From: an uncultured Bacteroidales bacterium
GTDB taxonomy: Bacteria > Bacteroidota > Bacteroidia > Bacteroidales > UBA932
Length of the DNA stretch: 7,297 nt
Assembly (NCBI GenBank): GCA_945982095.1
Contig: CAMFRR010000039.1
Location: forward strand, 1-7,297
Direction: 5' to 3'
Both the position numbers and the translations under genes were made by a program. The notes beneath the pieces were generated by a model. It searched no databases, was not told the DNA's origin, and saw nothing but the letters and a program-made list of their open reading frames with translations. Positions 1 through 7,297 of this stretch are shown here, piece by piece. The number at the start of each line of letters is the position of its first letter. Position 1 is the first letter of the stretch.

Positions 1-2
1 CA

Positions 3-1265
3 GAGGCTATAGCAGGCATGGACGGACGTTGTGACTGGGAGGATTTTTCGCTGCTGATGAATCTGGATTATGAAGGTTCTTTCGGCAAGTCGGCCCCTTC
101 AGGAATCAATGCCGTATCGTCATATAACGGTCTCAACGCAAGGCTTGGCATGGCCAGCAATTTCGACCCTTCAGTGCGATGGACCTTTGCTGCCGAACTT
201 GACTATGCTTTCGGTTTCCGCAATAAGCTGATCAAGATGGATGCCCCGCTCAACAGCTTTGAACACAATGCTTTCGTGAAGCTGTACGGAAGGAGGGATT
301 TCAGACGCGGCTCTGCTTTTGACCTGCAGATCGACGCGGACTTTTCCTATGATATTCCTCGTCAAAGCCTGGAGAATTACTTCGGCTGGACTGGAGTTGT
401 GACACCGAGATATTTCTTCAACAACGACAAGGTGTACATCGGAATAGGCTTGGCTGTGCTTGTTGATGGAATTCATGTCGCCGCGCAGGATCAGACTCAG
501 CCAAAGGCTCAGGACCAGACCGAAAGTCAGACTCCTAAAGACAAAAGATGGCCTGTAGCCATATGGCCGGTGCTTGAGTTCCAATGGACAGCCATCCCGA
601 GGGCACTTGACATCTATGCAGACGCCAAGCTGAAAGGAGGCATGTATGGCGAGCGTGAGGATGCTCTCAATCATGGTTTCTACATCCCGCATAGCGATGC
701 CGGCTTCTTCAATACCCGCGACTACAGGGCTGAACTGGGCCTGAGGGGCAATCTGTGGCATTGTTTCGATTATGACCTCCACGGCGGTTACAATATGACG
801 GCAAACAATCCGCTCTACTATGTAAGTGACGGTGATATTCAGAGACAGAAGCATCTTTCTCTCATATTCGAAGACACGCATCGCCTGTTGGCAGGGGCCA
901 GTCTATCTGTCAGGGCAGGCATATTCACGGCCTCGGGCCATGTGGACTACTCTTACTACGTCAACAATGAAAAGATTGCCCTGCGCAGTATTCCGGCTGC
1001 CCTGGAGGCCGGTCTGGATATGGATTTCCTCATTGCCCGCCGCATAAAGCTCGGTATGGGAGTAGACTACCGTTCGCCTTACACGGCAGGACTGTACAAG
1101 ACCAGCCCTATAGTGGATTTGCGTGCAAAGGCCGAGTATAAACTCAACAATAGTGTGACAATCTTCGCGAACGGCAGCAATCTGCTCTGCCGCTCGCTGC
1201 AATACATTCCTATGTACGCTAGGAAGGGAATTTGTATTACGGCAGGTGCAACCTTGAATTTTTAG
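3..1265 (+). CDS. Outer-membrane beta-barrel protein, C-terminal part (5' end outside window)
   Basis: The frame is open from the left edge, and the first Met (position 18) is not followed by a signal peptide, so the true start almost certainly lies upstream. The visible 420 residues show alternating hydrophobic/polar, aromatic-rich stretches typical of transmembrane beta strands, such as FTASGHVDYSYYV and RAKAEYKLNNSVTIFANGSNLL, separated by polar loops. The protein ends in AGATLNF; a terminal Phe on a final strand is the usual outer-membrane assembly (BAM) signal. One loop (residues about 156-177 counted from Met18) is low-complexity Q/D/T/K and repeats AQDQT twice. The last part resembles C-terminal barrels of Bacteroidetes TonB-dependent-receptor-like proteins, but no plug domain or TonB box is visible, so transporter versus plain barrel cannot be settled. 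It probably sits in the outer membrane; the substrate is unknown. It lies 45 nt before gyrB, with no terminator hairpin seen between them. Confidence 0.75.
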   Translation, partial: EAIAGMDGRCDWEDFSLLMNLDYEGSFGKSAPSGINAVSSYNGLNARLGMASNFDPSVRWTFAAELDYAFGFRNKLIKMDAPLNSFEHNAFVKLYGRRDFRRGSAFDLQIDADFSYDIPRQSLENYFGWTGVVTPRYFFNNDKVYIGIGLAVLVDGIHVAAQDQTQPKAQDQTESQTPKDKRWPVAIWPVLEFQWTAIPRALDIYADAKLKGGMYGEREDALNHGFYIPHSDAGFFNTRDYRAELGLRGNLWHCFDYDLHGGYNMTANNPLYYVSDGDIQRQKHLSLIFEDTHRLLAGASLSVRAGIFTASGHVDYSYYVNNEKIALRSIPAALEAGLDMDFLIARRIKLGMGVDYRSPYTAGLYKTSPIVDLRAKAEYKLNNSVTIFANGSNLLCRSLQYIPMYARKGICITAGATLNF

Positions 1266-1284
1266 GAAAAAATCCGTATATTTG
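1253..1284 (+). promoter_or_regulatory. Predicted Bacteroidetes-type promoter of gyrB
   Basis: The -7 box TATATTTG (1277-1284) is a full match to the Bacteroides consensus TAnnTTTG. A CTTG/TTG upstream box (1253-1256) precedes it with a spacer of 20 bp, inside the usual 19-21 bp range for the -33 TTTG element. Transcription would start near 1290, giving a short leader of roughly 20 nt before the gyrB ATG at 1311. The upstream box lies inside the last codons of the preceding barrel gene, whose stop codon is at 1263-1265. This is pattern recognition against a known consensus; no start-site data are available here. Confidence 0.7.
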
Positions 1285-1295
1285 TCCGTTTATAA

Positions 1296-3302
<2,007 letters not shown>

Positions 3303-3309
3303 ACCTGAA

Positions 3310-3321
3310 TTATTGCAATAA
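3310..3321. repeat. 12-bp perfect palindrome in the gyrB-spt gap
   Basis: TTATTGCAATAA is its own reverse complement and occupies the centre of the 30-nt gap between gyrB and spt. It has no loop and is followed by an A run rather than a T run on the + strand, so it does not look like an intrinsic terminator for gyrB. It could be a dimeric regulator site or simply chance in AT-rich spacer DNA. No function is claimed. Confidence 0.35.
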
Positions 3322-3332
3322 AAAAGCAAATT

Positions 3333-4592
3333 ATGGACATATTTGAAAGAATATCAAAGGATGCCGGCGGCCCTATAGGTCAGTATTTTGACCAGGCTGC
3401 AGGCTATTATATGTACCCTCGTCTTGAAGGAGAACTGGGTCCTCATATGATTTTCAACGGCAAGCCGGTGCTGAACTGGAGCCTTAACAACTACCTTGGT
3501 CTGGCCAATCATCCTGAGGTGCGCAAGGAAGATGCCCGTGCAGCGGCAGAGTGGGGCCTTGCCTATCCTATGGGAGCCCGCATGATGAGCGGCCACACCC
3601 GTTATCATGAGAAACTTGAGAAAATATTCGCTGATTTTGAGAAGAAGGAGGATGCCTTCCTTTTCAATTTCGGCTATCAGGGCATAATGTCGGCCATCGA
3701 TGCCCTTACCAACCGTCATGACGTGATTGTCTATGATGCTGAGGCTCATGCCTGTCTGCTTGACGGCATACGCCTTCACATAGGCAGCAAATATAAATTC
3801 CGCCACAACGACATCGAGGACTGTGACAAGGTACTGGCCCGCGCCTGTGCCGAAGCCGAATCCCACGGCGGTGGAGTTCTGCTCATAACCGAGGGTGTGT
3901 TCGGTATGACAGGAGCCCTCGGCAAGTTGGATAAGATAGTAGAGCTGAAGAAAAAATATAATTTCCGCATATTTGTAGATGATGCCCACGGCTTCGGCCT
4001 TCTCGGCGAGCATGGTCGCGGAACTTCAGAACATCTGGGCTGCATGGACGGTATTGACCTTTATATAGGTGCATTTGCCAAATCCATGGCATCCATAGGC
4101 GGTTTCATTGCCGGTCCTCGTGCAATCATCAACTACCTGCGTTACAACATGCGCAGCCAGATGTACGCCAAGAGTCTTCCTATGCCTCTTGTTCTGGGCA
4201 ACATCAAGCGTATGGAAATCATAGATTCTCCTGAAGGCGACGAGTTGCGTGCCAAGTGCTGGAAGATTACCCACGCCATACAGGAGGGCTTCAAGGCTGA
4301 GGGCTTCGATATAGGCGAGGCTGAGGCCTGCGTTACGCCTGTGCACATCAAGGGCGGTCCTGCCCAGGCCACAAAAATGGCCAAGGACCTGCGCGAAAAC
4401 TACCATATTTTCTGCTCAATAGTGGTTTATCCTGTGATTCCAAAAGGTATGGTGATTTTCCGCATAGTTTCCACCGCTGCCCACACAATGAAGGATGTGG
4501 AGGAAACCCTTGCAGCATTCAAGGAGATCAAGCGCAAACTTGACGAGGGATATTACGACGGCGATGACATTGCCGCAATGAAGATTGACTGA
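3333..4592 (+). CDS. spt: Serine palmitoyltransferase (alpha-oxoamine synthase family)
   Basis: This PLP-dependent enzyme condenses L-serine with palmitoyl-CoA (or another acyl thioester) to give 3-ketosphinganine, CO2 and free thiol: the committed step of sphingolipid synthesis. Fold-type I features are visible. His139 in DAEAHACL would stack on the PLP ring. VDDAHGFG (215-222) supplies Asp216 for the pyridine nitrogen and His219. FAKSMASIGGF carries Lys250, the Schiff-base lysine. The N-terminus (MDIFERISKD, then YPRLEG and LNNYLGLANHPEVR) and MGARMMSGHT (80-89) match the SPT-like group of Bacteroidetes rather than BioF or Kbl. There is no membrane segment, so it is expected to be a cytosolic homodimer, unlike the eukaryotic enzyme. 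An in-frame stop at 3306-3308 confines the start, and ATG 3333 gives 419 residues, slightly long for the family. It follows gyrB by 30 nt and precedes a short-chain reductase by 15 nt, which supports the SPT assignment over AONS/KBL homologues. Confidence 0.88.
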   Translation: MDIFERISKDAGGPIGQYFDQAAGYYMYPRLEGELGPHMIFNGKPVLNWSLNNYLGLANHPEVRKEDARAAAEWGLAYPMGARMMSGHTRYHEKLEKIFADFEKKEDAFLFNFGYQGIMSAIDALTNRHDVIVYDAEAHACLLDGIRLHIGSKYKFRHNDIEDCDKVLARACAEAESHGGGVLLITEGVFGMTGALGKLDKIVELKKKYNFRIFVDDAHGFGLLGEHGRGTSEHLGCMDGIDLYIGAFAKSMASIGGFIAGPRAIINYLRYNMRSQMYAKSLPMPLVLGNIKRMEIIDSPEGDELRAKCWKITHAIQEGFKAEGFDIGEAEACVTPVHIKGGPAQATKMAKDLRENYHIFCSIVVYPVIPKGMVIFRIVSTAAHTMKDVEETLAAFKEIKRKLDEGYYDGDDIAAMKID

Positions 4593-4607
4593 CAAGATTT
4601 TTCCTGA

Positions 4608-5441
4608 GTGAAAAGACATTTCGCAAATAAAGTAATAATTGTCACTGGGGCAAGCTCGGGTATAGGGCTTGCTTCGGCGCGTTTATTCGCATCTTACGGA
4701 TCTAAGGTTGTTATGGCTGCCCGCCGCGTGGAAGTGCTTGAAGAACAGGCAGATAAGATGTGCGCGGATTTTGGCTGCAAACGTAGCGACCTGCTTTGTG
4801 TGAAAGCTGATGTCAGCGTGGAGGAAGATTGCCGCGCCCTTGTGGATGCTGCAGTGAATGCTTTCGGAGGCATTGACATACTTGTGAACAATGCCGGACT
4901 TTCTATGCGCGCCATGTTCCGCGACCTGGACCTCAAGGTGATACACAGGCTGATGGACGTGAATTTCTGGGGCACAGTGTACTGCACTAAATATGCCCTG
5001 CCTTGGCTGCTAAAGTCAAAGGGCAGCGTTGTGGGTGTCATTTCCATAGCCGGCTTTGCAGGTCTTCCTGCCCGTACGGGCTATGCAAGCAGCAAATATG
5101 CAATACGCGGCTTCCTGGACACTCTGCGCATAGAGCATCTGTATGACGGGCTTCATGTGATGGTGTTCGCACCGGGATTCACCGCATCCAATGTGAGGAA
5201 TGCAGCGCTCACCGCTGACGGTTCAAGCCAGGGCAAGACCCCGCGCGATGAGGCCAGCATGATGAGTGCCGAAGAGTGTGCACTGCATTTGGCAAAGGGT
5301 CTGAAACGTCGCCGCAACCAGGTGATACTCACCCCTATAGGTAAGCTTACCGTGTTTATGCACAATCTTTGGCCTTCGCTTACGGACCGTCTTGAGTTCA
5401 GCTACATGGCAAAAGAGCCTGACAGCCCTTTCAAGAAATAA
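4608..5441 (+). CDS. Short-chain dehydrogenase/reductase, probable 3-ketosphinganine reductase
   Basis: A 277-residue classical SDR with a Rossmann fold. Visible are the cofactor motif TGASSGIG (13-20), AARR with Arg39-Arg40 after strand 2 (suggesting NADPH over NADH), Asp68 in ADVS, NNAG (94-97) and the tetrad Asn119, Ser146, Tyr159 (YASSK) and Lys163. The start must be GTG at 4608: the codon just before it is an in-frame TGA (4605-4607), and the next Met (residue 36) would remove the cofactor motif. A moderately hydrophobic stretch near residues 239-258 could associate with membrane but is not a clear transmembrane helix. Directly following spt by 15 nt, it most plausibly reduces 3-ketosphinganine to dihydrosphingosine, as KDSR-type SDRs do; Bacteroides is reported, from memory, to use an SDR (BT_0972) for this. 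Family membership is certain; the substrate is inferred from context. Another lipid or keto-acyl reductase role remains possible. Confidence 0.85.
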   Translation: MKRHFANKVIIVTGASSGIGLASARLFASYGSKVVMAARRVEVLEEQADKMCADFGCKRSDLLCVKADVSVEEDCRALVDAAVNAFGGIDILVNNAGLSMRAMFRDLDLKVIHRLMDVNFWGTVYCTKYALPWLLKSKGSVVGVISIAGFAGLPARTGYASSKYAIRGFLDTLRIEHLYDGLHVMVFAPGFTASNVRNAALTADGSSQGKTPRDEASMMSAEECALHLAKGLKRRRNQVILTPIGKLTVFMHNLWPSLTDRLEFSYMAKEPDSPFKK

Positions 5442-5462
5442 ACATTTGACACATAGCACCTT

Positions 5463-7272
5463 ATGTTGAACCTTCTGAAATCTACCAAAATCCTGCTGCC
5501 TTTTGTCGTATTGGTGGCTGTGCTTACTTTGGCCATGCCGCGTCACGGTGAGTTCGAGTACCACTACCGCAAGGGAGGCAAATGGAATTACGAGACCCTC
5601 GTGGCCCCGTTCTCATTCCCCATACTCAAGACCCAGGAACAGATAGAGCAGGAGAAGGAACGTCTGGGTTCGACCTATGTGCCATATTATAAATATATAG
5701 ATGAGGCTTACGGCCAGTGTGCAGACAGGATTCAGGAAAGCCTGGGTCAGTCTTATCCCGGCCTTGCAGACACTGCCCTTACCTGTCTAAAGAATTATTA
5801 TGTGCGCGGCATACTTCCTGCCAAGCAGAGCGGATATTCTGCGGAAGTATTTGAGGATCAGGATATACTCTTTCTACAGAGAGAGAAGAGGGCGGCAAAG
5901 GTTCCCCGCGAGGAAATATATACCGCCGATCAGGTCAGGATTCTGTGGACTCAGCAGGTGCAGAAACTCTGCCCTTCGTACAACGTGGATTCCATATTCA
6001 GCGCTAAAGATGTATATGCATGCATAGCTTCGAACATGGTATTCGACCGCCAGACCACCGAAATGGTGCATGAAGAGTCTGCCGAATTCGTATCTCCAAC
6101 ATCAGGCACTTTCCCTGCAGGCGACGTGATAGTCAGCCAATCAGAGATAATAACTGCCGACATTGCCCAGCTGCTGGATTCGTATAAGGCTGAGTTTGAG
6201 AGCAATGTGGGTTATAACGGCCCTAACTGGATGTTGTGGCTGGGAAACTTCGGACTTTCCATCATACTCTGCGTACTCGTATTCTCCCTTCTCTTTTTCA
6301 TCAGAGAGAAAACCTTCAGCCAGTACAACGAATTCCTCTTCATAATCACCTTGTTTGCCGTTGCCTGCGTGGTAACCTTCCTGTTCAGCAACCTTCCGGC
6401 CAACTGGTGCTATATGATACCTTATCCCGCCTTTGCCCTGTATTACAGGAGTTTCTTCCGCAAAAGACTGGTTATTCCATTGTACGTGCTCTGTCTCCTT
6501 CCACTGCTGATTTTCATCCAGGGAGGGGCTCAGTTCTTCGTACTTTTCCTCCTGTCGGGCTTCGTGGGTGTTTATGCGCACGAAAGTTTCCAGAAAGGGT
6601 GGCGCCAGTTCATCACGGTGTTCATAATGTTTGCTGTCACCGTGTTCGGCTACTTCACCTTCCGCATGTTCAGCGGCTCTTTCGACTCATTCCAATACCT
6701 TGATCTGGTGTTCATTGCCCTGGGTTCATTATTCACGGTCTTCGTTTATCCTCTGACCTATCTCTTTGAAATAGTCTTCAACCTCATGAGCGAGAACCGC
6801 CTGCAGGAACTGCGCGACACCAGCCGCCCTCTGCTCAAGGAACTTGCCGCCAAGGCTCCCGGCACCTTCCAGCACTCGCTGGCCGTCATGAATATGGCCG
6901 AGATTGCCGCTAAGAGCATTGATGCTGACGTTTCTCTCATCAGGACTGCAGCGCTATACCACGACGTGGGAAAAATGCTCAACCCTATGTGTTTCGTGGA
7001 GAATCAGGCTCCAGGAGTTAAATACCACGACCTTCTGGGCCCTAAGGAGAGCGCTACCGATATCATACGCCATGTGAGCGATGGCGTCGCACTTTGTGAG
7101 AAACATGCGGTACCTGCGGTGATACGCCGCTTTGTCGTGACCCATCACGGTACCACCACCGCTTCCTATTTCTGGACCAAATACCTCAATGACGGTGGTG
7201 ATCCTGCGGATGAACCGGCATTTACCTATCCCGGCCCTAAGCCTGCCACAAAGGAAGAAGCCCTGCTCATGT
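5463..7272 (+). CDS. pgpH: 7TM-HD phosphodiesterase, PgpH/YqfF-like, 3' truncated
   Basis: ATG 5463 is the first start after an in-frame TAG (5454-5456), 21 nt past the SDR gene. About 603 native residues are visible. In order: an N-terminal membrane helix (about 9-25); a large extracytoplasmic domain of the 7TMR-HDED type (about 30-250); a seven-helix membrane block (about 256-435); then a cytoplasmic HD domain opening with RDTSRPLLKELAAKAPGTFQHSL. HD metal ligands are visible as His471, His500-Asp501 (YHDVGK), His536 (RHVSDG) and His561-His562 (THHGTT). Characterised relatives such as Listeria PgpH hydrolyse cyclic di-AMP, a second messenger governing potassium, turgor and wall homeostasis; that activity here is inferred. 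The family's full length is near 680-700, so roughly 80-90 residues are missing, including the last metal-binding Asp of the usual MADSVEA-like motif. Truncation is caused by the sequence end, not mutation: adapter DNA begins at 7273, and residues after Met603 are artificial or uncertain. Confidence 0.9.
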
Positions 7273-7297
7273 CTGTCTCTTATACACATCTCCCGAG
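7273..7297. other. Nextera/Tn5 sequencing adapter remnant (non-genomic)
   Basis: Positions 7273-7291 are identical to the 19-bp Tn5 mosaic end as it appears in read-through, CTGTCTCTTATACACATCT. The remaining CCCGAG matches the start of the Nextera index-side adapter (CCGAG...) with one extra C. The reverse strand of this stretch encodes MCIRDR, a well-known contaminant peptide in metagenomic protein sets, and the forward frame gives SYTHL, another one. It is a library-preparation artefact left untrimmed at a contig end, not a transposon in the organism. Confidence 0.96.

Noticed and set aside
171..881. 236-residue minus-strand ORF opposite the barrel gene
   Set aside because: It lies fully antisense to a convincing beta-barrel coding frame, has no recognisable domain, and its composition looks like a shadow of the opposite strand's codon pattern.
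3337..3344. CATATTTG resembling a -7 box at the start of spt
   Set aside because: It lies just inside the spt coding region, where it could not drive full-length spt, and it misses the leading T.
3354..4013. 219-residue minus-strand ORF inside spt
   Set aside because: It is antisense to the catalytic core of spt; its length follows from codon bias on the real strand, and no promoter or start context supports it.
5441..5448. Possible promoter box AACATTTG before the PgpH-like gene
   Set aside because: The first base of the TAnnTTTG consensus is wrong, and no TTTG/TTG box lies at the right spacing upstream, so it is too weak to call.
6141..6581. 146-residue minus-strand ORF in the membrane region of the PgpH-like gene
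   Set aside because: The charged, Glu/Lys-rich translation is the usual mirror of hydrophobic helices on the opposite strand. The + strand frame is an intact family member.
7273..7291. Tn5 mosaic end read as evidence for a resident transposon
   Set aside because: The exact hyperactive Tn5 mosaic end followed by adapter bases at the very end of the sequence is the hallmark of library preparation, and no transposase or target duplication is present.

Overview
The window reads as chromosomal DNA of a Bacteroidota bacterium, most likely Bacteroidales. Four things point there: a Bacteroides-type promoter (TTG, 20-bp spacer, TATATTTG) in front of gyrB; start codons without Shine-Dalgarno sequences; a soluble serine palmitoyltransferase of the sphingolipid-making Bacteroidetes type; and an outer-membrane barrel ending in a C-terminal Phe. 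Genus cannot be assigned by eye. Composition and codon use look even throughout, and no mobile element, CRISPR array, tRNA or rRNA is seen.

Layout, all on the + strand: (1) the 3' part of an outer-membrane beta-barrel gene that enters from the left edge; (2) a 45-nt gap with the predicted gyrB promoter, whose upstream box lies inside the end of the barrel gene; (3) complete gyrB, DNA gyrase subunit B; (4) complete spt, serine palmitoyltransferase, 30 nt downstream; (5) a complete short-chain dehydrogenase, GTG start, 15 nt after spt, the best candidate for 3-ketosphinganine reductase; (6) 21 nt later, a 7TM-HD phosphodiesterase of the PgpH/YqfF type (c-di-AMP hydrolase family), cut off by the right edge; (7) a terminal 25-bp stretch that is not genomic but Nextera/Tn5 sequencing adapter.

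Genes 3 to 6 are tightly spaced with no obvious internal promoter or terminator, so they could be one transcript from the gyrB promoter. Spt and the SDR would perform the first two steps of sphingolipid synthesis: serine plus palmitoyl thioester to 3-ketosphinganine, then reduction to dihydrosphingosine. The PgpH-like protein would control a nucleotide second messenger at the same membrane those lipids enter. Placing sphingolipid entry enzymes behind gyrB is the most interesting biological feature, but every family is known and I see no truly undescribed system. The most actionable observation is the adapter at the right end: it fuses artificial residues to the PgpH-like protein and creates a false antisense ORF.
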